Assembly (NCBI GenBank): GCA_946811185.2
Contig: OX328099.1
Location: 17,015,859-17,079,858, forward strand
Reading direction: 5' to 3'
Source of the DNA: Hippopus hippopus
Lineage: Eukaryota; Mollusca; Bivalvia; Cardiida; Cardiidae
DNA length: 64,000 bases
Shown here: positions 23,801 to 33,157 of the stretch, piece after piece
How the letters are laid out: the number at the start of each line of letters is the position of its first letter
Position numbering within the stretch: the first letter of the stretch is position 1
Made by a program: the position numbers and the translations under genes
Notes under the pieces: generated by a model
What the model was told of the DNA's origin: nothing
Seen by the model: the letters and a program-made list of their open reading frames with translations, nothing else
The model's database searches: none

Positions 23801-26800
23801 TACCTTAACGCATTGGGGGAAAAGGATAAAACTTTGACTTCCAGCCTTTTCTCCTTTTCTCACAGTGCTGTCTGTATTTTCCAAGACAGATTTTATCATT
23901 CAAGCCGTATATTTGATAGGTATCTGCAGATGCTTTCAATGTGAACAAGAGTAAAATTTTGTGATCAGGTAAAGTAATGTGAGTGTAGATCAAGATAAGA
24001 CTGTACAGTTTGACATTTTACGAGATATTCGGAACAAAAAGCCATCAAATTGCAATTTCTTCGCCTTTTTACACTTGAAATGTACATGAAATTTGATGCT
24101 TGAAGGATGCAGCATTTCTTGTAGATAATTTTGAAAATATGCAGATCAGGGAAGTATGATATTTTTTAGATTTGAAAGGATAGTATTTAACCTCTTATAG
24201 AATAACCCTGTACGAGGGTCGTTCATTTAATTGTGTCACTAATAGGCCTCCATACCACATGACCATATGTATCACATGGAAATAACAGTATTTTCACAAG
24301 TAAGTCGTTTTTAATACTGGCTCGAAATTTTGTTTTGATAGGTCAAAAGTTATTGAAAGTTAAAGTAGGTTCATTCATATACACTGGCTATATTACTGAA
24401 TGTATAATGAACCCAAAAGCAAAGCTTGAAATTAGGGCCTATATTAAAAGTCGCGTTAGTCTAATTATTTCAGCTTTACATATATTTACTGAATTATGTC
24501 AGATACATTGACGGTTCTGCAGTATCAAAACAGTCGGCTTTGGCATGAAAAATTCAAAGATGGTAGAACTTTCGTAAAAAATGCCCCCCCCCATCCTATT
24601 CCACCCAAAACTGCAGCTTCCAAAGAAAATGTTGTTTCTGTGGCAGATTTAATTAAGCAGGATGCCAGGCTTACAGTGAAAGAAATAACTAAGAGAAATG
24701 GCATATCATTGGGGTCAGTTCATAAGATTTTTTTTTTACCAGTGAGTTAAAACTTCGTAAGATTTGCGCTCGATGGGTCAGTCCCCCACCTTTTGACAGA
24801 TGAACAAAAGGCTACTCATGTAAAAAGTACAAAAATTGTGACAAATGCAGAATATCAGAACTGTTCACAGGTGATGAAACCTGGATTTATTATTATGAGC
24901 CCCAGAGATGCGTCAATAATAAACTGTGGTTGGGCAAAGACCAAGCTGGGCCGATCATAGCAAAAAGAGTAAAAAGCGCAGGAAAAGTTTTGTATGCCAT
25001 ATTCTTTAATTCAGACGGTCCCATTGCTCAAATTCCTGAACCGAACAGCCAAACGGTTACAGGCAAGTTGTACAAGAACAATGTTCTTTCAAAAGAGAAG
25101 AAACACTATGAAAAACGGAGACATAGAACTGGCTTAAAGGGCCTGTGCCTTATTCATGACAATGCAGCTGCTCACAAGTCTGCAATTGTTCAGAATTTCC
25201 TGGAAACGGAAAAGGTGGTACAGCTACCCCATCCACCCTATTCTCCCGACCTCAGCCCATGTGACTTTTTTTTCTATCCATTATTGAAGAAAACTCACTC
25301 TGGACATCAATATGCCATGGGAAGTGCCATTTTTCAGTGTCTGCTGGGTATTCCCAGAAAAGCCTATTTTGCAGCTTTCACAGACTGGATTTCCAAACTC
25401 GAAAAATATATTTCTGTCAAGGAAGAATATTTCAAAGGGATGAAATGAATGAAATATATGCATTTAATATGATGCGTCTCACACCCAGTGACACAATTAA
25501 ATGAACGACCCTCATATTTTGATGATCCTTATGAAGATGGCTTCTGAGAATATTGTGGAAGAAGAGAAAATGCTGATAACCAACATCTTCACCTTTCCCC
25601 ACAATTTTTTCAACTTTCCCCAAGACAAGCACCATCATTTGAGCAAGTTTAATTTGCTTATAAATTTTGCAAATGCCATCATTTTGGACAAGTCAAAAAA
25701 ATTGTCATCTGGTAAATGAACAAATTGTACATATTCAGTCATATCATTTTATTGATGAGTACCCATAACACAGGTTTCAGGAAAGATAAATGACTTTTCA
25801 GATAGAGAAAATCCCGTCTTTTCAGTGCGGTATAAATATCAGGATTTGTCTTTTCAATGGTGGAAAACATTGTGGAAAGGAGAAGTGCTGTTTGTTAACC
25901 TTGTTTCCTTTGCTTGCAATGTTATCTGAAGCCCTCTTCCTTAACTCTTTACCACACAATCACAAGTTTTAATGACCCTGAAGAAAGAAAGCTTTTGAAA
26001 GCATTGTTGGAAAAGGAGAAAATGCTGGTAACCAGCATTTTCTCCTTTTCCCACAATGTTTTCTACCCTATCAAAGAAAAATTGCACCATTTGAGTCACA
26101 GTGAAATTGTTGTCTGTGATTGCTTTCAGTTTGGACAAGGCTACAATTTTGTCATCTGGTAAAGAGTTAATGTAGGTAAAACTAGGGAGCTTTTCATAAT
26201 GGATAAATATATCTTTCAGAGATCAAGATTCCAGCAGTTTTGAGCATGTATTTGTTGGGGAGTCAAGAAACAATGAGTTTATTGGGCTACACAACTGGTT
26301 ACAGATCTACCTCTTGGAAAGGGAAGGGAAGCTGGACTACCATGGTTATTTTAGGCGGGAAACAGTACGATTGTTCTCTTATAAAAATCTTTCCTTACCT
26401 GTCTCACCCTTAGAGCGCCAGATGAACAAAATCAACATTACAATCGAAAAGAAAAACCTCCAATTATTTGCCATTTCAAGGCTGTTACTGGCTGGAATGA
26501 CTCAGTATAGAAGACAGTGTAGATCCAAGATCAAACTGCATACATGTTGTGCAGTCTGAGCTTTATTTACATTTGCCGCAAAAGCAACTTAATTTGTGAC
26601 AGGCTCTTTAACTCTGCATCAGGCAAAAAATAAATGGACTTGTCCAAATCCAGAGCATATGCAGATACATGTAACTGTTAGATGTGGCTCAAATGGTGGA
26701 ATTTGCTTTTGAAGGAGTAGAAAACATTGAGGGAATAGGAGAAAATACCATTTATCAGCATTTTCTCCGTTTCCCACAAGTTTTTCAAAAGCCTTCTTTC

Positions 26801-29800
26801 TCAGCTTTTAAGAGTTAAGCTTTTCCCATTAATGTATGAATTTAACTTTTTTATAATGATCTGTGTTCGACAGATTTGGAAAAGGAGTATGAACATGCAA
26901 AAACTGCTGATTCTTCTACAGTATTTTCCATTTGTATATTAGTGATCTTTTCCCATCCCTAGAAATTTTACAGATTTTGCAATTTGTAGACCCTCACTTT
27001 TAAAAGTTAGTGGGTGTTTATACTGGGATCAAGTTGTCTGTCTTTCCAAAGATGCAGTTTTGTGTCCTTCTTTTCTACTACTACTTAACCAATTTGGTTA
27101 AAATTCAAATGAAAGCTCTCCCACCATGAGAACAGTTCACCTTGTGCATTTTACATTGAAATTGACAGACTATTACAGGAGGCATGGCCCTTTTCATTGT
27201 TTTTCTGACAAGGGGATGTTGGGGTTATTCATGGGCCCATGACAATTCTAGTTGATGGTGTTTGATCTACAAATAGCGTGTGCAGTGACTGGTTAATGGT
27301 CACATTTTTTAAAAATAAAGGTAAGCCTTAACTAGACACTGAAATGTAAGAGTCTTGCTGAAATTGACAGCATTTGCAGTTGACATTATTGTTGTTGCTC
27401 AGATACTTACATTAGTCTGTGAAAGGTACAAAAACATGGTGGAAAAAGGGAAAATGCTGATTACCAGCATTTTCTCAATTTCCCACAATGTTTTCTAAGG
27501 TCTTTTGCCTCTAGGTTGTTAAAACAACAGATTGTCTAGTAAAAGGTGAATGACTGCAGTACCTGCCTTCTACTTTGTGCGCATATAACGTCATATGTTA
27601 AGCCCTGTAGCCTAGTTGGTAACACACAATGTTTGAAATCAAAGCTCACTGGTTCAATTCCTAGTTCAGCTAAACTTGTTCAGATGATTGATGATTGTCA
27701 TCGTGACAAGATGCATTTCTCTCTCACCTCTGAATACTGTTTCAGTGACTTTTTATGTTGGAAAACATAAGTGGCATTGAAAGAATAATGTGCAAAATAT
27801 GGGTAAAAGAAACTCGAGGAAAGTGTGGAAGGTGCACTGACCACAAAGATATCACTGAAATAATATTAAAAAGAGCATTAAACACAAAATTACCAAAAAA
27901 ACCAATTTCCAACATTTTACAGATTAAAGATGACGAGTTCCCACGGTTACTAGCTCTACAGTTCACTTTCTGTGGAGATGATGGAGATGAGAAGGAAAAA
28001 CCAATGTGTAGTACATTCCTGGGAACCAGTCCAGAGTTTGAAATTGCTGTCTACACAATATGCTTTTTTACCAAAGAGGTAAACATTGATAGATTATCTG
28101 TTGCACTTCAAGGTCTAAATTATGGTAAATGATGTTATAGTATGGAGATACCAGACTTGCACATTTTGCTATTTTTAGCTGACCTGAGCACAACGTGCTC
28201 AAGGTGAGCTATTGTAATCGCCCTATGTCCGTCGTCAATTTCTTTAAACATCTCTTTCTCCTAAACCACCGGGCCAATCTTGATGAAACTTGCTGGGATG
28301 TTCCTTGGGTGAAGCTTTACCAAAGTTGTTCAAAGAATTGAATTCCACCCTTAACTCTGGTTGCCATGGCAACAAAAAGGAAAAAAATGCAAAATCTTTG
28401 AAAATCTTCTTCTCTGAAACTTGAAGGCGTAGAGCTTTGCTATTTGGTATGTAGCATTTCCTAGTGAACCTCTATCAAGTTTGTTCATATGATGCCCTTG
28501 GGGTCAAAACTGGCCCTGCCCCGGGGGTCACAAGTTCGAACATAGGAACAAAGAAGGAAAACTTTAAAATTCTTCTTCTCTGAAACTGGAAGGCATAGAG
28601 CTTTAATACTTGGTATGTAGCATCTCCTAGTGGACCTCTACCAAGTTTGTTCAAATAAACCCGCTGGGGTCAAAACTGGCCCCGCCCTGGGGGTCACAAG
28701 TTCGAACATAGGAGCAAAGAAGGAAACTTTAAAATTCTTCTTCTCTGAAACTGGAAGGTGTAGAACCTTGATATTTGGTATGTAGTATCTCCTCATGGAC
28801 CTCTACAAAGTTTGTTCATATGATGCCCCTGGGGTCAAAACTAGCCCCACCCCGGGGGTCACAAGTTCGAACATAGGAGCAAAGAAGGAAACTTTAAAAT
28901 TCTTCTACTCTGAAACTAGAAGGCGTAGAGCTCTGATATTTGGTATGTAGTATCTCCTCATGGACCTTTACCAAGTTTGTTCATATGATGCCCCTGGGGT
29001 CAAAACTAGCCCTGCCCTGGGGGTCACAAGTTCATACATAGGAACAAAGAAGGAAAACTTTAAAATTCTTCTTCTCTGAAACAGGTAGGCGTAGAACTTT
29101 GATATTTGGTATGTAGCATCTCCTATTGGACCTCTTCCAAGTTTGTTCAAATAAACCCGCTTGGGTGAAAACTGGCCCCGCCCAGGGGGTCACAAGTTCG
29201 AACATAGGAGCAAAGAAGGAAACTTTAAAATTCTTCTTCTCTGAAACTGGAAGGTGTAGAGCTTTGATACTTGGTATGTAGTATCTCCACATGGACCTTT
29301 ACCAAGTTTGTTCATATGATGCCCCTGGGGTCAAAACTAGCCCCACCCCGGGGGTCACAAGTTCGTACATAGGAACAAAGACAGAAAACTTTAAAATTCT
29401 TCTACTCTGAAAGTGGAAGCCATAGAGCTTTGATATTTGGTATGTAGTATCTCCTCATGGACCTTTACCAAGTTTGTTCATATGATGCCCCTGGGGTCAA
29501 AACTAGCCCTGCCCCGGGGGTCACAAGTTCAAACATAGGAACAAAGAAAACTTTAAAATTCTTCTTCTCTGAAACTGGAAGGCATAGAGCTTTGATATTT
29601 GGTATGTAGTATCTCCTAATGGACCTCTACCAAGTTTGTTCATATGATGCCCCTGGAAACAAAACTGGCCCCGCCTCGGGGGTCACAAGTTCGAACACAG
29701 GAACAAAGAAGGAAAACTTTAAAATTCTTCTTCTCTGAAACTGGAAGGTGTAGAGCTTTGATATTTGGTATGTAGTATCTCCTAGTAGACTTCTACCAAG

Positions 29801-31846
29801 TCTGTTCAAATAAACCCGCTTGGGTGAAAACTGGCCCTGCCCCGGGGGTCACACTTTCGAACATAGGAACAAAGAAGGAAAACTTTAAAATTCTTCTTCT
29901 TTAAAACTGGAAGGCGTAGAGCTTTGATATTTGGTATGTGTTATCTCTTAGTGGACCTGTACTAAGTTTGTTAGCCCACTGGAGCACAAAATGTTCATTG
30001 AGTTACGAAAATGGGTCACCTGTGGTCATAAACTAGGTCACTATATCAAATTAAAGAAATACCTTGTGGGCACTCTAGAGGCCACATTTCTTGCTCATTT
30101 GACCTGAAATATGGTCAGAATGTTTTTCTTGATGAAATCTGTGATGACTTTGAATTTGGGTCACTTTGGGTCTTAATCAAGGTCACTAGGTCAAATTAAA
30201 GAAATACCTTGTGGGCACTCTGGAGGCCATATTTTTCAACTCAATTGACTTGAAAATTGGTCAGAATGTTTGTCTTGATGAAATCTTGGATGAGTTTGAA
30301 TTTGGGTCACCTGGGGTCATAAACTAGGTCACTAGGTCATGTTAAGGAAATATATTGTTGGCACTCTAGAGGCCACATTTGTTGCTCAATTGACTTTAAA
30401 GTTATTCAGAATGTTTGTCCTGATAAAATTTCACATGAGTCTGAACTTAGGTCACCTTGGCTCATAAACTAGGTCACAAGGTCAAATTAAAGAAATACTG
30501 TGTGGGCACTCTAGAGGCCACATTTATTGCTCAATTGGTTTGAACATTGGTTGAAATGTTTGTCTTGATGAAATCAAGGATGAGTTTAGAATTTGGTCAC
30601 CTGGAGTCATAATATAGGTCACAAGGTCATATTAAAGAAATACCTTGTGGGCACTCTGGAGGCCACATTTCATGCTCAATTGACACGAAGATTGGTCAGA
30701 ATGTTTGTCTTGATGAAATATCGAATGAGGTTGAAATTGAGTTATAAACTAGGTCAGTAGGTCAAATTAAAGAAATTTATTTGGGCAGTCTAGAGGCCAC
30801 ATCTATTGCTCAATTGTTCAGAATGTTTGTCTTGATAGACTTTATGATGAGTTCTAAATTGGGTCAAGTGGGTTCAAAAACTAGGTCACTTGGTCAAATT
30901 AAAGAAAAATCTTGTGAGCACTCTGGAGGCCACATTTATTGCTCAATTGACTTGAAAATTGCTGAGAATGTTTGTCTTGATAAAATCTAGGATGAGTTCA
31001 AAATTGGGTTACCTAGAGTCATAAACTAGGTCACTAGGTCAACTTACAGAACTTCCGTATGGGCTCTAGAGGCAAAAATTCTTGCTCAATTGACCTGAAA
31101 ATTGGTCAGCATGTTTGTCTTGATAAAATCTTGGATGAGATCAAAATTAGGTCACATGGGGTCATAAACTAGGTCACTAGGTCAACTTACGGAAATTCCT
31201 TGAGGGCGCTTTAGAGGCCACATTTTAAGCTCAATTGACCTGACAATTGGTCAGAGTTTCAATCATGACCCTGGAGTGAAATTTTGCCTATTGACTCAGG
31301 TGAGCGATCCAGGGCCATCAGGCCATCAGGCCCTCTTGTTTTGTTGAAGGAAATGGCTGAAAAAGGGTGTTGAAGTGTTGCATTCTTGAACCATCTGAAT
31401 CTTTCTTTTGCCCTATCTTTTTGTCAAAAAGTGTCTGCTACAAGACAAAAACCAATCTTCAGAAGGTTATGAGTGAAAAGATAAGAATAAAGAATATGAA
31501 TCAAATATGACTGATTGAACGGTGTTTAGTACTGTTATTCCAGTCATATCACACTGACAGCTTACTTATTCATGCATATCCTCAGTTTCAACAGTACCAG
31601 GCTAGGGCTCTGGAGTGTCTTCCCCAAAGGCCACTCCCATGAAAAACAGGGTGCTCGAATCTTGGGCCTCCAGTCCTACACTTTACCACTGAGCCACGCA
31701 GGAGGACCCCATGAATCAAATAATTGTTATTTATATTTCAGGGTATAACTGATGTCCAGTTAGGTGAATATGAAGTAGAGGTAGCCACAATGAAGTTAGG
31801 TCCCAAACATATCGGAACGGCTTATATAAAAGCAGCAAGAATGTAA
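14775..31846 (+). CDS. ENDOU: EndoU-family (XendoU) endoribonuclease, 7 exons, complete
   Basis: Joined exons 14775-14851, 15883-15983, 18887-18994, 21447-21681, 26220-26364, 27923-28078 and 31742-31846 total 927 nt and encode 308 residues. Every junction is GT-AG and phases match (2/1, 1/2, 1/2, 2/1, 0/0, 0/0). Seen: a YKGG-repeat N-terminus (1-20), then LWELDDNK in exon 2, LLDNYEMAGG in exon 4, SSFEHVFVGE and GLHNW in exon 5, and KPMCSTFLGTSPEFE in exon 6. EndoU proteins are metal-dependent nucleases that cut single-stranded RNA at uridines; their catalytic His, His and Lys correspond here to H183, H198 and K248. There is no signal peptide, and no somatomedin-B domain (present in vertebrate ENDOU), so a cytosolic or nuclear enzyme is likely (inference). 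The start is the first ATG that opens the conserved frame. Only the exon 1 donor is uncertain: GTTAGC after 14851 or GTATTA after 14860, both in phase. Confidence 0.93.
15198..15290. repeat. GATC-palindrome MITE in EndoU intron 1
   Basis: GTGTAGATCAAGATCAGC and TGCAGACTGATCTTGG form the two arms. Confidence 0.5.
15313..15472 (-). mobile_element. TTAA-MITE, internally deleted; EndoU intron 1
   Basis: TTAA at both ends. The palindrome is kept up to CCAGCAT, then about 60 bp are missing before TTTTCTGCAAATGC. Confidence 0.85.
15469..15697 (+). mobile_element. TTAA-MITE, full length; EndoU intron 1
   Basis: Shares its left TTAA (15469-15472) with the previous copy. Near-perfect palindrome at 15590-15640. 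Right end GTGTGGTAAAGGG then TTAA. Confidence 0.9.
15883..15983 (+). CDS. ENDOU: EndoU exon 2 (LWELDDNK motif)
   Basis: Acceptor GTTCCAG, donor GTAAGA. 101 nt = 1 + 33 codons + 1. Encodes FEPDEELSC, LTRLWELDDNK and DFNIDLQ. This is the N-terminal helix region that opens the EndoU domain in animal homologues. Confidence 0.9.
16016..16130 (-). mobile_element. TTAA-MITE, 3'-truncated; EndoU intron 2
   Basis: ATCCTTTATCATGCAATCCC at left and GAAAAGGAGAAATGCTGG core. Lost after the hairpin. Confidence 0.65.
16347..17495. repeat. Four copies of GTCCCGAGTGTAAC in EndoU intron 2
   Basis: Found at 16347-16360, 16741-16754 (one base changed) and 16906-16919 in direct orientation, and at 17482-17495 inverted. 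See findings. Confidence 0.6.
17203..17432 (+). mobile_element. TTAA-MITE, full length; EndoU intron 2
   Basis: TTAACCCTTTACCACACG to GTGTGGTAAAGGGTTAA. The 49-nt core palindrome is perfect, with one mismatch further out. Confidence 0.92.
17977..18207 (-). mobile_element. TTAA-MITE, full length; EndoU intron 2
   Basis: TTAACTCTTTACCACTCAAT at left, TCGTTTGGTAAAGAGTTAA at right, near-complete hairpin. Confidence 0.9.
18534..18617 (-). mobile_element. TTAA-MITE remnant; EndoU intron 2
   Basis: TTAACCCTTTATCAAACAAT then directly the distal half (TCATCTGCCAGTGCTTT). The hairpin is deleted, and a SINE is inserted at its right side. Confidence 0.65.
18627..18859 (+). mobile_element. SINE-A with 9-bp target duplication
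   Basis: Flanked by TTTTTGACC (18618-18626, 18860-18868). tRNA head TGTGGCTCAGTGGTAAAATG, standard body, ATCA tail. Ends 27 bp before EndoU exon 3. Confidence 0.88.
18887..18994 (+). CDS. ENDOU: EndoU exon 3
   Basis: Acceptor TTTTCAG, donor GTACAG. 108 nt = 2 + 35 codons + 1. Encodes YVTNARQCVDDSRD and PLYRMFDEE, ending SRQTYK, which joins DFRALLDNYE in the next exon. A SINE ends only 27 bp before the exon. Confidence 0.92.
19046..19257 (-). mobile_element. TTAA-MITE, diverged; EndoU intron 3
   Basis: GTGGAAAAAGAAGAAAATGC and its partner arm are present, with TTGTTGTCTGCAAGTGCTT beyond. Ends decayed. Confidence 0.7.
19262..19486 (+). mobile_element. TTAA-MITE; EndoU intron 3
   Basis: Left TTAATTCTTTACCAAATG, hairpin with few mismatches, right end decayed to AAAAAGGCTAA. 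Confidence 0.8.
19626..19800 (-). mobile_element. TTAA-MITE, decayed and cut by a Helentron-like element
   Basis: TTGAAAACATTGTGGGTAAA and GGACAAGTCTGAAATTTT are recognisable. Stops at the 5' end of the next element. Confidence 0.65.
19802..20957 (+). mobile_element. Helentron-like element with ~160-bp tandem array; EndoU intron 3
   Basis: 5' end AGCTCCACTGGTCGAAGG. 3' end GCCAGTGGAGCAATACAG then GGGCCATCATGGCCC hairpin and TCTTG. Short subterminal inverted repeats (AGCTCCACTGG / CCAGTGGAGC) and a 3' hairpin fit Helentron/HINE structure (inference). The array from about 20040 to 20800 has GCCCTGGGGTCAAAATTGG monomers. No coding sequence. Confidence 0.7.
20963..21211 (+). mobile_element. TTAA-MITE; EndoU intron 3
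   Basis: TTAACCCTTTACCACAGAAC at left, hairpin with a short mismatch patch, GATTGTGTGG near 21170. Ends at TTAA 21208-21211. Confidence 0.82.
21208..21338 (+). mobile_element. TTAA-MITE, truncated; EndoU intron 3
   Basis: Shares a TTAA with the previous copy. Keeps GGGTAGAAAATATTGTAGG and the first hairpin arm only. Confidence 0.65.
21447..21681 (+). CDS. ENDOU: EndoU exon 4
   Basis: Acceptor CTCTGTAG, donor GTATGT. 235 nt = 2 + 77 codons + 2. Contains FRALLDNYEMAGGEQE, MQECHDYLVEKGKVPRD and CLLYNLWFTF, all diagnostic of EndoU. Confidence 0.95.
21719..23250 (-). mobile_element. TTAA-MITE split by a Helentron-like element; EndoU intron 4
   Basis: Left part 21719-21812 ends in GGTAACCAGCATTTTT. 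Right part 23123-23250 resumes with TTTCCTTTTCCCACAATG and continues to TCGTTTGCTAAAG. The break lies inside the hairpin. Confidence 0.85.
21813..23122 (+). mobile_element. Helentron-like element with ~155-bp tandem array; EndoU intron 4
   Basis: 5' AGCTCTACTGGCTGAAAGCC. 3' GCCAGTAGAGCGATTTCAG, hairpin AGGCCCTCAAGGCCT, then CTAG. Inserted between T residues of a MITE with no target duplication. Six monomers start TTCTTGTTTACGC (about 21883, 22038, 22193, 22346, 22500, 22656). Confidence 0.78.
23250..23799. other. EndoU intron 4; nothing recognised
   Basis: Anonymous intronic sequence. Confidence 0.4.
23800..23985 (-). mobile_element. TTAA-MITE, decayed; EndoU intron 4
   Basis: TTGGGGGAAAAGGATAAAAC, then CCTTTTCTCCTTTTCTCAC and TATCTGCAGATGCTTTCAA. 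Confidence 0.65.
24213..25514 (+). mobile_element. Mariner transposon, 1302 bp, inactive
   Basis: 28-bp inverted ends (CGAGGGTCGTTCATTTAATT... and its complement with one terminal mismatch) are flanked by TA on both sides (24211-24212, 25515-25516). Size is typical of mariner. It lies in the same strand sense as EndoU, in intron 4. Confidence 0.95.
24409..25448 (+). pseudogene. Mariner (DD34D) transposase, broken by several frameshifts
   Basis: Original start at 24409 (MNPKAKLEIRAYIKSR, ELCQ). It then needs two frame changes between 24510 and 24540 to reach WHEKFKDGRT and the helix-turn-helix part (VSVADLIKQDARLTVKEI). A stop at 24750 and further shifts follow. Catalytic blocks remain: TGDETW (about 24865-24885), HDNAAAH and YSPDLSPCDFF, with 34 residues between the last two aspartates. 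The C-terminus is intact (KYISVKEEYFKGMK). Not functional. Confidence 0.9.
25780..25940 (+). mobile_element. TTAA-MITE, decayed; EndoU intron 4
   Basis: GGTGGAAAACATTGTGGAAA, shortened hairpin, GAAGCCCTCTTCC at right. Confidence 0.55.
25941..26170 (-). mobile_element. TTAA-MITE, full length; EndoU intron 4
   Basis: TTAACTCTTTACCACACAAT to CATCTGGTAAAGAGTTAA. Hairpin arms near perfect. Ends 49 bp before exon 5. Confidence 0.9.
26220..26364 (+). CDS. ENDOU: EndoU exon 5 (both catalytic histidines)
   Basis: Acceptor TCTTTCAG, donor GTACGA. 145 nt = 1 + 48 codons. Contains SSFEHVFVGE (H183) and GLHNWLQIY (H198), then LDYHGYFRRET. Confidence 0.95.
26510..26592. repeat. GATC-palindrome MITE; EndoU intron 5
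   Basis: GTGTAGATCCAAGATCAAAC and GTGCAGTCTGAGCTTTAT, then GCCGCAAAAGCAAC. Confidence 0.5.
26608..26818 (+). mobile_element. TTAA-MITE, diverged; EndoU intron 5
   Basis: TTAA at both ends, GGACTTGTCCAAATCCAGAG in the left half, partial hairpin, right half shortened. Confidence 0.75.
26820..27325. other. EndoU intron 5; weakly repeat-like
   Basis: Mostly anonymous. CCAATTTGGTTAAAATTCAA and GACAAGGGGATGTTGG may be old repeat debris. Confidence 0.35.
27328..27548 (+). mobile_element. TTAA-MITE; EndoU intron 5
   Basis: TTAACTAGACACTGAAATG at left, AAAATGCTGATTACCAGCAT core, GATTGTCTAGTAAAAGG at right. Confidence 0.75.
27597..27888 (+). mobile_element. tRNA-derived SINE upstream of EndoU exon 6
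   Basis: GTAGCCTAGTTGGTAACAC (A box) and GGTTCAATTCC (B box), 3' part ACTGAAATAATATTAAAAAG then AGCATTAAACAC. Ends 34 bp before exon 6. Confidence 0.7.
27923..28078 (+). CDS. ENDOU: EndoU exon 6 (catalytic lysine)
   Basis: Acceptor TTTTACAG, donor GTAAAC. 52 whole codons. RLLALQFTFCG precedes KPMCSTFLGTSPEFE, the EndoU signature that holds the catalytic lysine (K248) and the substrate loop. Confidence 0.95.
28420..29990 (+). repeat. ~165-bp tandem array, about 9 monomers
   Basis: GGGGGTCACAAGTTCGAAC recurs near 28523, 28689, 28854 and 29019 and onward to ~29850, spacing 165-166 bp. Confidence 0.9.
30000..31260 (+). repeat. ~143-bp tandem array, about 9 monomers
   Basis: Motif GGTCATAAACTAGGTCAC, with GGTCAGAATGTTTGTCTTGA in the middle, recurs about every 143 bp. 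The same family, inverted and older, occurs at 6.9-8.6 kb. Confidence 0.88.
31508..31710 (-). mobile_element. SINE-A with 12-bp target duplication; EndoU intron 6
   Basis: Flanked by ATGAATCAAATA (31496-31507, 31711-31722). Body and inverted tRNA head (CTTTACCACTGAGCCACGC) present. The duplicate ends 19 bp before exon 7. Confidence 0.9.
31742..31846 (+). CDS. ENDOU: EndoU exon 7 (C-terminus and stop)
   Basis: Acceptor ATATTTCAG. 34 codons plus TAA. Encodes VQLGEYEVEVATMKLG and HIGTAYIKAARM, the closing beta-strands of the EndoU fold. Confidence 0.93.
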   Translation, partial: GITDVQLGEYEVEVATMKLGPKHIGTAYIKAARM

Positions 31847-32175
31847 AGGAAAATGAGAAGATGTGACCATGTCTCGTTACAGTTAATCTCCTGTAGAAAT
31901 ATCTACAGAAGAAAATGTAACCTCAATCTACCATAAGTCTTTACTTCTTTACCTAGCATCAAAATATTAGAGTTATCAAAACTGAAAGCATTTGCAGAAG
32001 TCAAAGTGAATTTGCCTCAAGTGATGCTGGAAGGGTAGAAAACATATGGGAAAAGGAGAAAATGTTGGTTACCAGCATTTACTCCTTTTCCCACAATATT
32101 TCAAAGGGTCTTCCTCAGGTTGATAAAAAACATAGCACTGTTTGGTAAAAGGTTAATGTTTTGCCACCAAATAAA
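31847..32175 (+). other. EndoU probable 3' UTR containing a TTAA-MITE and an AATAAA
   Basis: The sequence after the stop runs into a TTAA-MITE (31943-32156) and then an AATAAA at 32170-32175. If that signal is used, the MITE palindrome is part of the mRNA. Inferred; no transcript data. Confidence 0.4.
31943..32156 (+). mobile_element. TTAA-MITE in the EndoU 3' region
   Basis: Left end worn (CTTTACTTCTTTACC), hairpin nearly complete (GGAGAAAATGTTGGTTACC), right end GTTTGGTAAAAGG then TTAA. Lies 97 bp after the stop. Confidence 0.85.
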
Positions 32176-33157
32176 AGGTACTAATCTCATTAATGGGTAA
32201 ATTCCAAAATTATATTTTGAGGAAGTTTTTCATATAGCTTTTGTCCATACGAGACTAGCAGTGGTTGTCAATTCTTATCAATCTCCCACTATATTTAACC
32301 TTTTTTTTTTTTAATCTTATTTTTTTTCAAGAAAAAAATGAACTTATTGGCTTTTCAGAGAACCAAGAAAAATGTAAGGCATAGGACAAGTGAAATTATC
32401 TTAGTTTTCATAAAACATTGTTGTAGTTTTTTGCTAAGTTGGAGATAACAAAATAAGCAAAATTTGGTTGTAACTTAAAAGTGATTAGAACTCCATTCTT
32501 AAATTCTAAAAAATCTTGTTTTAAACTTTCTTCATCATTTACATCTTTTTATACTGCAAGTACCTACATAGAATGAATGGATATCCATTGCAGCTTTGAC
32601 TGGAAGATATTTGTAATTTAGTCTTAGAAGCTGCAATCATATCAAATTACCCCACCAGCTTTGCTCAAGTAAATAGCATAGAAGACATTGCCACTGCATC
32701 TTAATAGTTCCCAAAATGACAGTCAATACGTAGTTGTATTAATGAAAAAATTTGGCAAAAATCTACTCTAGCCCCGAAAAGGCCCTTATGGACACCTATC
32801 CTTTACAGAGGATATAGTGTGTGGAGCATTATTAGTAGTGATGCTACAGAAGTCGTAAAACATTTACATGTACTTGTAACTTGAAGGGTTGGCACAAGAC
32901 TCTTATATTAAACTGCAGAATTTGTTTGAATATGTTTTTTTTTTTCAATGTCAGTAAGTTGCTCTGTATGTAAAGATGTTGTTTAGAGATATTACCTGCC
33001 AGTGTATGCCTTATTTGATATAGGTTGTCTCTGAATTGAATAAGAAAGGTCAATTTTTCTTTTAAAAAAAGGGGGGGGGGGGTTTTCCATATAAATGTAC
33101 TTTTTAGAGTGCTTGTTTAATTTGCATTTATACAGGATATTTTTTTTCCCCCATTTT
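32176..33157. other. Intergenic; nothing recognised
   Basis: AT-rich with homopolymer runs (poly-T near 32300, poly-G near 33070). Confidence 0.4.

Larger units (their letters stand above)
24187..25715 (-). mobile_element. TTAA-MITE split by a mariner element; EndoU intron 4
   Basis: Left part 24187-24212 (TTAACCTCTTATAGAATAAC) and right part 25515-25715 (TTTTGATGATCCTTATGAAG onward) align to one MITE across the mariner. Confidence 0.8.
28177..31338 (+). mobile_element. Helentron-like element with two tandem arrays; EndoU intron 6
   Basis: 5' end TTAGCTGACCTGAGCAC. 3' end CTCAGGTGAGCGATCCAG then an AGGGCCATCAGGCC hairpin (partly duplicated) and CCCTCTTG. It fills most of intron 6. No coding sequence. 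The Helentron/HINE assignment is inferred from end structure. Confidence 0.7.

Noticed and set aside
27597..27665. Possible functional tRNA gene (A and B boxes)
   Set aside because: It lacks a proper acceptor stem and is continuous with a SINE body and tail.
28968..29809. Minus-strand frames sharing FKVSFFAP and YIPSIKALHLPVSE motifs
   Set aside because: They are read through the 165-bp tandem array. No start, splice or domain support.
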